DNA of 64,000 bases from CADEFQ01 sp035433705 (lineage in GTDB: Bacteria; Pseudomonadota; Gammaproteobacteria; Steroidobacterales; Steroidobacteraceae): assembly GCA_035433705.1 (NCBI GenBank), contig DAORVK010000004.1, positions 42,478-106,477 on the forward strand, given 5' to 3'. A program made the translations under genes and the position numbers. The notes beneath the pieces were generated by a model. That model saw only the letters and a program-made list of their open reading frames with translations, was not told where the DNA came from and searched no databases. Shown one piece after another: positions 42,759-50,630 of this stretch. Every line of letters starts with the position of its first letter. The stretch's first letter is position 1.

Positions 42759-43933
42759 GCAACTCCCTGCAGTCGCGCTCGCGCGCGCTGCTGCTCGAAT
42801 GGCTCTCCCTTGCGCTGCGCGCCGTCGACGGCCGCGCTCGTGTCAGCGCCGCGCTCGCTGCTCCCGACATCGCCGCGATGATTGGCGGTCACAGGGGCGT
42901 CGTCGTGCTCGCGGCAGGCAAGGCGGCGTCGCGCATGACGCTCGGCGCGTACGACGCGCTCGGACCACGCATCCTGCGCGCGCTCGTCATTACGAGGGCC
43001 GGTCATGCAGACGCAGAGCTGCGCGAATGTCGCAACTGCAGCGTGATCGAAGCGGCGCATCCTGTACCGGATGAGCGCAGTCTCGCGGCCGGTGCGCGCC
43101 TCACCGCCGAAGTCGAAAGGCTGGCGCCGGGGGAGCTGCCGCTGCTGCTCGTTTCGGGCGGCGCATCGAGCCTCGTCGAGGTATTGGCGCCCGGCGTCGC
43201 GCTCGAGGAGCTTGCGGCGCTCAATCGTGAGCTGCTGGCGGCGGGCGCCGCGATCGAGGCGATCAACGTGCGGCGACGCAAAGTCTCGCTGATCAAGGGG
43301 GGCGCCCTGATCGAACGTTTCGGCGGCAAGGCGGCACTCGCGCTGTTCATTTCCGACGTGCCGCATGACGACCCGGCGGTGATCGGCTCCGGGCTCGCGG
43401 GGCCCGTGCCCGGCGACCGGGTGCGGCGGCGCGTGATCGCAGGCATCGACGACGCTGTCGATGCAGTACGCGCGGCGGCTTCGGCGGCGGGTTGTCGCGT
43501 GCGCGCGGGTGCCGCGCGGTTCGCCGGCGATGCCGCGACGCTCGGTGCGTGCTTTGCGACAGAGCTCGCCGCACGCGACACGGAGGTTCTCGTCTCTGGC
43601 GGCGAATCGACGGTGTGTCTGCCCCGCGAGCCGGGGCGCGGTGGGCGCAATCAGCACTTGGCGCTCGCGGCCGCGCGTGCTTTGCGTGGCGGGGCCGGGC
43701 TCACTCTCCTCGCGGTCGGGACGGATGGTACAGACGGGTCCACCGATGACGCCGGCGCGCTGGTCGATGGCGGCACCTGGCAACGCATCGCCGATGCCGG
43801 CTACGACGGGGACGACTGCCTCGTCCGGGCTGACGCCGGTACGGCGCTCGAAGCGGCGGGCGATCTCGTTCATACCGGGGCGACGGGCACGAACGTCGGC
43901 GATCTCGTCATCGGGCTCGCGCGCGTGGTGTAA
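42755..43933 (+). CDS. Glycerate 2-kinase (GckA/MOFRL family)
   Basis: The 392-residue protein belongs to the DUF4147 + MOFRL glycerate kinase family, which phosphorylates glycerate to 2-phosphoglycerate in serine-cycle or glyoxylate metabolism. Seen are VVVLAAGKAASRMTLGAY near residue 50, the nucleotide site LLLVSGGASSLVE, VRRRKVSLIKGG, and the C-terminal MOFRL segment GGRNQHLALAAA ... AVGTDGTDGSTDDAGA. The GTG start overlaps the purF stop. It probably ends the purF operon or is shared with the kinase gene nine bases downstream. Confidence 0.9.
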   Translation: MSNSLQSRSRALLLEWLSLALRAVDGRARVSAALAAPDIAAMIGGHRGVVVLAAGKAASRMTLGAYDALGPRILRALVITRAGHADAELRECRNCSVIEAAHPVPDERSLAAGARLTAEVERLAPGELPLLLVSGGASSLVEVLAPGVALEELAALNRELLAAGAAIEAINVRRRKVSLIKGGALIERFGGKAALALFISDVPHDDPAVIGSGLAGPVPGDRVRRRVIAGIDDAVDAVRAAASAAGCRVRAGAARFAGDAATLGACFATELAARDTEVLVSGGESTVCLPREPGRGGRNQHLALAAARALRGGAGLTLLAVGTDGTDGSTDDAGALVDGGTWQRIADAGYDGDDCLVRADAGTALEAAGDLVHTGATGTNVGDLVIGLARVV

Positions 43934-43941
43934 TCGCAGCG

Positions 43942-45186
43942 ATGCGCCTGCTACTGATCGATCACGATCCGCGCTACCGTGCGCTCATTCGCCACCACGT
44001 GACGTGCCGCTGGCCCGAGGCTGAAGTGGTCACGTATAACCCCGTGCGTCGCGGGCGGCTCGCGCCCGAGTTCCTGGCACAGGGCTTCGACGTGGTGCTG
44101 CTCGATCATGCGTCGCCGAAAGACGCCGGCTTCAGCTGGCTCGAGGATCTTGGTGCGCGTCCGGGCTTCGCCCCGCTCGTCTTCTTCGCCCCGGACGACG
44201 AGATCCGGACCCGGGAGCGCGCGATCGAGGCCGGTGCCTTCGACACGTTCAGCCGCGACGCCATCGACAACACGCGGCTGCTCGACGCGCTCGAGCGTGC
44301 CGCGGGCGCGCATGTCGATGCCCTGGCTGCATGGCGTGGCTCGCCGGAGGGTCTCGACGCGCTGCAGTTTGGCGCGGCGCGGTTGCGCGGTTACCGGCGC
44401 ATCCGCGAGCTCGCGCGCGGCTCGGTGTCCGAGCTGTACCTTGCCGAGAGCGAGGAGGCCGGCGATCTGGTGGTGTTGAAAGTCACCCGCACGATGCGCA
44501 AGGCGAACGGCATCGACCAGTCCTTTGACCGCTTCCTGCAGGAATATGAAATCGTGCGCCGCTTGCGGCACCCGAACGTCGTGCGCATCCACGACCTTGG
44601 CGTGATGGACGATTTCGCCTTCATCGTGATGGAGTATTTCGCCGGCGGCGATCTGCGAAGGCGCATGCGTTCGCCGCTCACGCTGCGATCCGCGCTCGAC
44701 TACGCGCTCGAAATCGCCCGCGCCCTCGCGGCGGTGCATGAGGCCGGTGTACGCCATCGCGACCTGAAGCCGGGCAACGTCATGATGCGCGATGACGGTA
44801 GTCTCGCGCTGATCGACTTCGGACTCGCCAAGCACGAGGCCCTTGCGTTCGAGATCACCGATACCGGCATGATCTTCGGTACGCCGCATTACATGAGCCC
44901 GGAGCAGGGTCATGGCCAGGCAGCCGACGAGCGAAGCGACCTCTACAGCCTCGGCGTCGTGCTCTACGAAATGCTGACCCGCACCAAGCCCTATGACGCC
45001 GACAATCCGATGGCGATCATTTATCTGCATGCCAAGGCGCCGGTGCCGCGGTTGCCGAAGGAGTTCGCGCGGGCGCAGCCGATCATCGACCGCTTGATGG
45101 CAAAGGAGCCGGCAGCGCGTTACGCGAGCGCGAACGAAGCGGCTGCCATTCTCGAGCTGGCTCTCGAAGCCATGGATGCGCAATGA
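43942..45186 (+). CDS. Receiver-like domain fused to a Ser/Thr protein kinase
   Basis: The 414-residue protein joins a receiver-like domain (~1-125) to a Hanks-type kinase (~148-410). In the receiver half the phospho-acceptor Asp55 remains (DVVLLDHASP). The acidic pair is altered (LIDHDP) and the switch Thr/Ser and Lys positions are changed (FFAPDD, TFSRDA), so ordinary phosphorelay is doubtful. The kinase has a weakened Gly loop (ELARGSVSELYLA) but keeps the lysine in VVLKVTR, the catalytic RHRDLKPGNVM, LIDFGLAK and the activation-segment end GTPHYMSPEQ. TGTAAT ends seven bases before the ATG. Its stop overlaps the miaE start (ATGA). Substrates are unknown. Confidence 0.87.
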   Translation: MRLLLIDHDPRYRALIRHHVTCRWPEAEVVTYNPVRRGRLAPEFLAQGFDVVLLDHASPKDAGFSWLEDLGARPGFAPLVFFAPDDEIRTRERAIEAGAFDTFSRDAIDNTRLLDALERAAGAHVDALAAWRGSPEGLDALQFGAARLRGYRRIRELARGSVSELYLAESEEAGDLVVLKVTRTMRKANGIDQSFDRFLQEYEIVRRLRHPNVVRIHDLGVMDDFAFIVMEYFAGGDLRRRMRSPLTLRSALDYALEIARALAAVHEAGVRHRDLKPGNVMMRDDGSLALIDFGLAKHEALAFEITDTGMIFGTPHYMSPEQGHGQAADERSDLYSLGVVLYEMLTRTKPYDADNPMAIIYLHAKAPVPRLPKEFARAQPIIDRLMAKEPAARYASANEAAAILELALEAMDAQ

Positions 45187-45794
45187 CGACGCATCCCGAT
45201 GCCGCCGCGACAATTCTTGCAGCACCCACGCCGGCGGCCTGGGTGGAGGCGGCGGCTGGGCACTGGCGGCCGCTCCTCACCGATCACGCCAACTGCGAGA
45301 AGAAGGCGGCCTCGACTGCGCTGGCGCTGATCTTCGCGTATCCCGAAGACATCGCGCTCGGTGTCGCGCTCGCGCGCCTTGCGCGGGAAGAGCTGCGCCA
45401 TTTCGAGCAGGTCGTGCGCATGATGCAACAGCTTGAGGTGCCGTTCGAGCGGCAGAAGCCGGGGCGCTACGCCTCGGCGCTGCGCCGTCACGCGGCGAGC
45501 ATCGAACCGCGTCGCAAGGTCGATCTGCTGCTGATGGGCGCGCTGATCGAGGCCAGATCCTGTGAGCGCTTCCGTCTGCTGGCGCCTCGCCTGCCCGCGC
45601 CTCTCGGGGCCTTCTATGCGGACCTCGAGCGTGCGGAAGCGCGTCATCACGAGCTTTACCTCGGGCTTGCGCAGGCCAGCGCGGGAGACATCGACTGGCG
45701 ACGGCGGTTGCACCAGCTCGCGGAAGTGGAGGCGGAGCTGGTCACGGCACCAGATCCAGTCCTGCGCTTCCACTCCGGCGCTGCGGCTATCTGA
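45183..45794 (+). CDS. miaE: tRNA-(ms2io6A37) hydroxylase MiaE
   Basis: MiaE is a di-iron monooxygenase that hydroxylates the isopentenyl group of ms2i6A37 in tRNA. The 203-residue protein has the ferritin-like helix pairs with iron ligands: DHANCEKKAASTAL, LAREELRHFEQVV (ExxH), LLMGALIEARSCERF and ERAEARHHELYL (ExxxHH). Its ATG overlaps the receiver-kinase stop, an unusual coupling of a protein kinase with a tRNA-modifying enzyme. Its 3' end overlaps the convergent lpxH by eight bases. Confidence 0.94.
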   Translation: MTTHPDAAATILAAPTPAAWVEAAAGHWRPLLTDHANCEKKAASTALALIFAYPEDIALGVALARLAREELRHFEQVVRMMQQLEVPFERQKPGRYASALRRHAASIEPRRKVDLLLMGALIEARSCERFRLLAPRLPAPLGAFYADLERAEARHHELYLGLAQASAGDIDWRRRLHQLAEVEAELVTAPDPVLRFHSGAAAI

Positions 45795-46509
45795 GGAGCG
45801 TGCGCAGGCGGCGCCCCGCAGCGTCCCACTCGAGCACGCTACCCTGTTCGTACCAGGCGCCGAGCACCACCCGCGTTCGCGGCCGTCCGTCCGTAACGAA
45901 CTCGTGCACGCCCGGGCGATGCGTGTGGCCGTGGATCACGACGTCGACTTCGAACTCGCGCGCGGCGAGTTCGATCGCCGCAGGGTTCGCGTCCATGATT
46001 TCGGGCTGCACGCGGCGCGTGTGCGCGCGGCTGCCGGACCGTGCTTCAGCGGCCAGCAGCTTGCGGTCAGACAGCGAGAGGGCGAGCAGCCGCTGCTGCC
46101 ATTGCGGGTCGCGCACGATCACGCGCAGCTGTTGATACTTCACGTCGTCGGTGCAGAAGAGATCGCCATGGGCGAGCAGTGTGCGGACCCCGTGGATCTC
46201 CGTGATCACCGGGTCCGAAATCAGCCGGCTGCCGGTCCGCTCCGCGAAGCGCCCGCCAAGGAGAAAGTCGCGGTTGCCCTGCATGACGAAGCAGGGTGTG
46301 CCGCCCGCCGTGAAGTCGCGCAGCGCCGCACAGATGCGTGCGCGCTCGGGGTCGTCGTCATCGTCCCCCACCCAGGACTCGAACAGGTCGCCGAGGATAT
46401 AGAGAGCTGCCGCATCGCGAGCTTCGCCCCGCAGGAAGGCGATGAACTGATCACTCGCCTCGGGCGCCGCCGCATCGAGATGCAGGTCCGAGACGAAGAG
46501 GAGCGTCAC
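45787..46509 (-). CDS. lpxH: UDP-2,3-diacylglucosamine diphosphatase
   Basis: LpxH cleaves UDP-2,3-diacylglucosamine to lipid X in lipid A synthesis, at the inner face of the inner membrane. The 240-residue metallophosphatase has all expected motifs: FVSDLHLD, LGDLFESWVGDDD, QGNRDFLLGG, AHGDLFCTDD and HGHTHRP. Its start overlaps the cyclophilin stop (ATGA), so the two form an operon. The lpxH-ppi neighbourhood next to cysS matches Pseudomonas. Confidence 0.96.
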   Translation of the reverse strand: MTLLFVSDLHLDAAAPEASDQFIAFLRGEARDAAALYILGDLFESWVGDDDDDPERARICAALRDFTAGGTPCFVMQGNRDFLLGGRFAERTGSRLISDPVITEIHGVRTLLAHGDLFCTDDVKYQQLRVIVRDPQWQQRLLALSLSDRKLLAAEARSGSRAHTRRVQPEIMDANPAAIELAAREFEVDVVIHGHTHRPGVHEFVTDGRPRTRVVLGAWYEQGSVLEWDAAGRRLRTLLR

Positions 46510-47165
46510 TGGCCGGGCGGCGTCGGCGGCTCAGCCGGCGTTGCGACGGGGGCGAGTGCGGGAGCGGCAGGCGTCGTTGCCGGCGGCGCGCCGATCAGCT
46601 CGATGCTCCTGATGACGACGGGCGTCAGCGGCACATCGGATTTCAGGGTCGCGACGGCGCCGGTGGGCTGCACCGAGATGCGATCGACGACGTCCATCCC
46701 CTCGACGACCTTGCCGAACACGGTGTAGCCCCAGCGCGTCGGCAGCGGATCGAGATCCGCATTGTTGCCCACGTTCACGAAAAACTGGGCATCGCCCGAA
46801 TGAGGCGCGGCGGTACGCGCGAGCCCTACGGCGCCGCGCACGTTCTGCAGGCCGTTGCCAGACTCGTTGGGGATTGGCGGATGCACGGGCTTCAGCGTGT
46901 ACTGCGCCGTCAAGCCGCCGCCCTGGATCATGAAATTGGCGATTACGCGGTGGAAGAGCGAGTTCGTGTAGTGGCCTTCCTTCACGTAGCCGAGAAAGTT
47001 CGCGACCGTGAGCGGCGCGCGCTCCGGGTTCAGCTCGATGACGAAGTCGCCGAGCGAGGTCGAAACGCGCACGCGTGGTTCGTCAGTGGCATGGGCGGCG
47101 CCGGCGCAGGCGAGCACGAGCACGCTGGCGATGGCGGCGAGGTGGCGGGCAGGGCGCTTCTTCAT
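46506..47165 (-). CDS. Exported cyclophilin-type peptidylprolyl isomerase
   Basis: This 219-residue cyclophilin speeds prolyl isomerisation of secreted proteins. Residues 1-26 form a signal peptide (KKRPARHLAAIASVLVL, cut near AHA-TDE), so it is periplasmic like PpiA. The core shows FHRVIANFMIQGGG, with the catalytic Arg, and GDAQFFVNVGNN. A low-complexity tail rich in Pro, Ala and Thr (last ~30 residues) is unusual and may be a flexible linker or surface tail. The TAGAAT -10-like hexamer ends six bases before the ATG. In Pseudomonas the equivalent neighbour is cytoplasmic PpiB. Confidence 0.93.
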   Translation of the reverse strand: MKKRPARHLAAIASVLVLACAGAAHATDEPRVRVSTSLGDFVIELNPERAPLTVANFLGYVKEGHYTNSLFHRVIANFMIQGGGLTAQYTLKPVHPPIPNESGNGLQNVRGAVGLARTAAPHSGDAQFFVNVGNNADLDPLPTRWGYTVFGKVVEGMDVVDRISVQPTGAVATLKSDVPLTPVVIRSIELIGAPPATTPAAPALAPVATPAEPPTPPGQ

Positions 47166-47171
47166 CCGCCC

Positions 47172-47177
47172 ATTCTA
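47172..47177 (-). promoter_or_regulatory. Extended -10 (TGCTAGAAT) of the cyclophilin-lpxH operon
   Basis: On the minus strand TAGAAT is preceded by TGC, an extended -10 form, and followed by exactly six bases before the ATG at 47165. A leaderless transcript is predicted. Divergent gltX has a similar arrangement on the other strand. Confidence 0.5.
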
Positions 47178-47186
47178 GCAATCCCT

Positions 47187-47192
47187 TAAGAT
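47187..47192 (+). promoter_or_regulatory. -10-like hexamer TAAGAT before gltX
   Basis: TAAGAT ends seven bases before the gltX ATG at 47200, in a 34-base divergent gap that also holds the cyclophilin -10. No Shine-Dalgarno sequence is seen for gltX. Confidence 0.45.
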
Positions 47193-47199
47193 ATCGTTC

Positions 47200-48609
47200 A
47201 TGCCCGAGCCCGACATTGTCACCCGCTTCGCGCCGAGCCCCACCGGCGCGCTCCATCTCGGCAACGCGCGCACCGCGCTGTTCAATTACCTGTTGGCGCG
47301 CCGCGCTGGCGGCCGCTTCATCCTGCGCATCGAAGATACCGATCTCGAGCGCTCGACGGACGCGTATCTCGCAGCGCTCGTGGATGATCTGCGCTGGCTT
47401 GGCATCGACTGGCAGGAGGGACCCGAAGTCGGCGGTCCCGCGTCGCCTTACCGGCAGTCAGAGCGCTCGGCGCTCTACGCCGATTTCCAGGAACGTCTCC
47501 TCGTGACCGGTGCGGCCTACCCCTGCTACTGCACGCCGACCGAGCTCGAGCTGTCGCGCAAGGCGATGCTGGCGGCCGGCAAGCCGCCGCGCTATGCGGG
47601 CACCTGCCTCGAGCTGACCGCCGCGCAGCGGCGTGATCGCGCGGCGCGCGGGCTCGCCGCCACGCTGCGATTTCGTGTCCACCAGGGTGCCGAGGTCGCG
47701 TTCGACGACTTCGTGCACGGGCCCCAGCGCTTCGCGACCGATGAGATCGGCGATTTCATCGTGCGCCGCGCGGACGGATCGGCGGCGTTCTTCTTCTGCA
47801 ACGCCGTCGATGACGCCCTGATGGGCGTCACGCACGTCTTGCGCGGCTCGGATCACCTCACGAATACGCCACGCCAGATCCTCCTGCTCACGGCGCTCGG
47901 GCTGCTTGTGCCGGCCTATGGGCACGTATCGCTCATCGTGGGCGAGGACGGCGCGCCGCTGTCGAAGCGCCATGGCGCCACCTCTCTGGCCGACCTGCGC
48001 CGCCAGGGCTATCTCGCCGCCGCAGTACGCAATCACTTGTTCCGGCTGGGACACTCGGGCAGCGAGCAGGGATTCATGGATCTCGAGGCGATGGCTGCCG
48101 CCTTCGATACGCGCCATCTCGGCCGCTCGCCGAGCCGCTTCGATCAGGTGCAGCTCGATGTGTGGCAGAAGGGCGCAGTGCACGCGATGCCGGACGCCGA
48201 CTTCGGGGCCTGGGCGGGCGAGGCCCTGCCGGCAACGCTCGACCCAGTCACGCGCGCCGCCTTCGTCGCGGCGGTGAGACCCAATGTGGTGTTTCCGGCC
48301 GACGTGCATGCGTGGGCGAAGATCGTGTTTGGCGGCCTGCCCAGCCTGTCCGAGGCCGGCGAGGCGGTAGTGCGCGATGCGGGAGGCCGGTTCTTCGATG
48401 CTGCTGCCGGGGCTGCGGCAGCGGGCGGTGGTGACCTCGCCAGCATTTCCGCCGCGGTTCGCGATGCCACGGGCCGCAAGGGCCCCGCGCTCTTCAAGCC
48501 GCTGCGTCTCGCGCTCACGGGCCTCGACCATGGCCCCGAACTTGCGCCGCTGCTGCGCGCGATGCCGCGCGCGACGGTCCGCGAACGGCTCCTCCGCTAC
48601 GCACACTGA
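47200..48609 (+). CDS. gltX: Glutamyl-tRNA synthetase
   Basis: GltX charges tRNA-Glu. The 469-residue class I synthetase has the HIGH-type motif in FAPSPTGALHLGNART and the KMSKS-type motif in APLSKRHGATSLAD. A zinc-site region includes YPCYCTPTELE, and a C-terminal anticodon-binding domain follows. In Pseudomonas the paralogous glnS occupies this place beside cysS. The sequence here lacks GlnRS features and reads as a bacterial GluRS. cysS begins two bases after the stop. Confidence 0.95.
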   Translation: MPEPDIVTRFAPSPTGALHLGNARTALFNYLLARRAGGRFILRIEDTDLERSTDAYLAALVDDLRWLGIDWQEGPEVGGPASPYRQSERSALYADFQERLLVTGAAYPCYCTPTELELSRKAMLAAGKPPRYAGTCLELTAAQRRDRAARGLAATLRFRVHQGAEVAFDDFVHGPQRFATDEIGDFIVRRADGSAAFFFCNAVDDALMGVTHVLRGSDHLTNTPRQILLLTALGLLVPAYGHVSLIVGEDGAPLSKRHGATSLADLRRQGYLAAAVRNHLFRLGHSGSEQGFMDLEAMAAAFDTRHLGRSPSRFDQVQLDVWQKGAVHAMPDADFGAWAGEALPATLDPVTRAAFVAAVRPNVVFPADVHAWAKIVFGGLPSLSEAGEAVVRDAGGRFFDAAAGAAAAGGGDLASISAAVRDATGRKGPALFKPLRLALTGLDHGPELAPLLRAMPRATVRERLLRYAH

Positions 48610-48611
48610 AC

Positions 48612-50018
48612 ATGCTGCGCATCCATAATTCGCTCACGGGCAGGAAGGAAGAACTGCAACCGATCGTGCCGGGCAAGGTCGGCATGTACGTCTGCGGCAT
48701 CACGGTCTATGACTACTGCCATATAGGTCACGCCCGCTCTCAGGTCGCCTTCGACATTGTGCGTCGCTGGCTGCGCGCGTCCGGCCTCGATGTGACTTAT
48801 GTGCGCAACATCACCGACATCGACGACAAGATCATCCGCCGCGCAGCGGAGAACGACGAGGCGATCGACGCGCTCACGGGCCGCTTCATTGAAGCCATGC
48901 ATGAGGACTTCACCGCGATCGGCATCGAGCGTCCCGACTGTGAGCCGCGCGCCACGCAATACGTACCCGCAATCCTCGCGATGATCGAAGCACTCATCGA
49001 CAAGGGCTATGCCTATGTCGCGGCGGATGGCGACGTGCTGTACTCAGTCGAGCGTTTCGCGGACTACGGCCGGCTCTCCGGCAGGAAGCTCGACGACCTC
49101 GAGGCCGGCGCCCGCGTTGAAGTCGACATGGGCAAGCGCAACCCGCTCGATTTCGTGCTGTGGAAGGCCGCAAAGCCCGGCGAGCCCGCCTGGGATTCAC
49201 CATGGGGCGCGGGTCGCCCCGGCTGGCACATCGAGTGCTCGGCGATGTCGACCGAACTCCTCGGCACGCACTTCGACATCCACGGCGGCGGCATGGATCT
49301 CAAGTTCCCGCACCACGAGAACGAGATCGCGCAATCCTGCGCGGCGAGCGGTGACGGCTTCGTGAACATCTGGATGCACAATGGCTTCGTCAACATCGAC
49401 GAGGAGAAGATGTCGAAGTCGCTCGGCAATTTCTTCACATTGCGCGAAGTACTGCCGACCGTGCGCCACCCCGAAGTGCTGCGCTTCTTCCTCATCTCGA
49501 GCCATTACCGCGGACCGATCAATTACTCGACTGCGCAGCTCGCGCAGGCGGATGCGGCGCTCACGCGTCTCTACACGGCACTGCGCGGACTTGCGACGAA
49601 GAAACTCGCCCGCGCGCACACGGCAGCCCAGGAAGAATTCGCCGCCGCGATGAACGACGACTTCAACACTCCGCTGGCGCTCGCGGTACTGCAGGGGCTC
49701 GCGCGCGACCTCAACTCGGCGCGCGCGGCGGGAGACGCGAAAACGGCGCAGTGGCGCGCCAACGAACTCGTGGCGCTCGGCAATGTGCTGGGCATTCTCA
49801 CTGTCGATCCGGAGCAATGGTTCCGGCTCGGTGTGCCGGGCGCAGGCACCGAGGGCGCCATGGACGAAGCCACCATCGATTCGCTGATCGAGGCCCGACT
49901 CACGGCGCGCAAAGCGAAGAACTGGGCAGAGTCCGACCGTATCCGTGATGAGCTGGCAGCCGCGGGCATCGTGCTCGAGGACAAGGCGGGGGGCGTGACG
50001 GAGTGGCGGCGGCGGTAG
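48612..50018 (+). CDS. cysS: Cysteinyl-tRNA synthetase
   Basis: CysS charges tRNA-Cys. The 468-residue protein has the zinc Cys and HIGH motif in YVCGITVYDYCHIGHARS. Further zinc ligands are in GWHIECSAMS and HGGGMDLKFPHHENE, with KMSKS in EEKMSKSLGNFF. The C-terminal part is helical and charged. It is the last gene before the accessory stretch that separates it from folD. Confidence 0.97.
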   Translation: MLRIHNSLTGRKEELQPIVPGKVGMYVCGITVYDYCHIGHARSQVAFDIVRRWLRASGLDVTYVRNITDIDDKIIRRAAENDEAIDALTGRFIEAMHEDFTAIGIERPDCEPRATQYVPAILAMIEALIDKGYAYVAADGDVLYSVERFADYGRLSGRKLDDLEAGARVEVDMGKRNPLDFVLWKAAKPGEPAWDSPWGAGRPGWHIECSAMSTELLGTHFDIHGGGMDLKFPHHENEIAQSCAASGDGFVNIWMHNGFVNIDEEKMSKSLGNFFTLREVLPTVRHPEVLRFFLISSHYRGPINYSTAQLAQADAALTRLYTALRGLATKKLARAHTAAQEEFAAAMNDDFNTPLALAVLQGLARDLNSARAAGDAKTAQWRANELVALGNVLGILTVDPEQWFRLGVPGAGTEGAMDEATIDSLIEARLTARKAKNWAESDRIRDELAAAGIVLEDKAGGVTEWRRR

Positions 50019-50035
50019 AGCCGCAGCGGCTTCGG

Positions 50036-50178
50036 GCGGGCCGCGGCTTCAGGCGCTGCGAGGTCCGGCTCCTCGCGGGTCGAGAGAAGCGCCTGCGGCG
50101 CTGTGCCCTCGCGGCGGCGGCGCTCGGCGCTCTCCACGCTCGTCACCGGACCTCGCAGCGCCTGATGCCGCGGCCCGC
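50036..50178. repeat. 33-bp inverted repeat around a 77-base GC-rich centre
   Basis: Left arm 50036-50068 and right arm 50146-50178 are complementary at 32 of 33 positions. The left arm includes GGCTTCAGGCGCTGCGAGGT and the right arm ACCTCGCAGCGCCTGATGCC. The centre is GC-rich with its own small stems. It lies in the 246-base gap between cysS and the Excalibur gene, the largest gap in the window. No open reading frame within it is convincing, and there is no T-run after it. It could be a small structured RNA, a mobile-element remnant or a recombination target. Confidence 0.85.
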
Positions 50179-50264
50179 GCGGAGCCACCGGGGTCGGCGG
50201 ACCGCGAGGTGCGTCCGGTTCGGAGTCGTGTCACGATACGTCGGCATAAACCCGGCGGTGGATC

Positions 50265-50570
50265 TTGAAGCGACTGTTTCTGTTTGTTGTTCTTGGCATC
50301 ATTGGGTGGCAGGTGTACGCGAAGTATTTGCGCAACGAGCCCGCCACGGAGGGCATCGACCCCCAATCGTTCCTTTCCGGCCCAACTGTGCCCTCTGCAG
50401 ATGAAATGGATACTTCTGCACCACCATTCACCTGCGACGGCCGCATCTACTGCTCGCAGATGACTTCCTGCGCCGAAGCGGAATACTTTCTGGAACATTG
50501 TCCTGGTGTGAAAATGGATGGCGGCGGCGACGGTGTGCCTTGCGAACGGCAATGGTGCGGAAACAGATAG
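50265..50570 (+). CDS. Small membrane-anchored Excalibur-domain protein
   Basis: This 101-residue protein has an N-terminal membrane segment (KRLFLFVVLGIIGWQVYA) and an acidic linker. The C-terminal Excalibur motif reads CDGRIYCSQMTSCAEAEYFL, then CPGVKMDGGGDGVPCE, with the calcium-type DGxxDG-like loop and conserved Cys residues. The family name reflects a predicted extracellular calcium-binding role; no function is known here. The start is TTG at 50265 and no Shine-Dalgarno is clear. Its DNA is visibly richer in A and T than its neighbours, suggesting later acquisition. It stands alone between cysS and the trehalose operon. Confidence 0.8.
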   Translation: MKRLFLFVVLGIIGWQVYAKYLRNEPATEGIDPQSFLSGPTVPSADEMDTSAPPFTCDGRIYCSQMTSCAEAEYFLEHCPGVKMDGGGDGVPCERQWCGNR

Positions 50571-50630
50571 TGCAGAGACACGCGCGCGGCGGCGCTGCCG
50601 CGCGACAACCTCGCCGCGCGTGTGCCGCCC

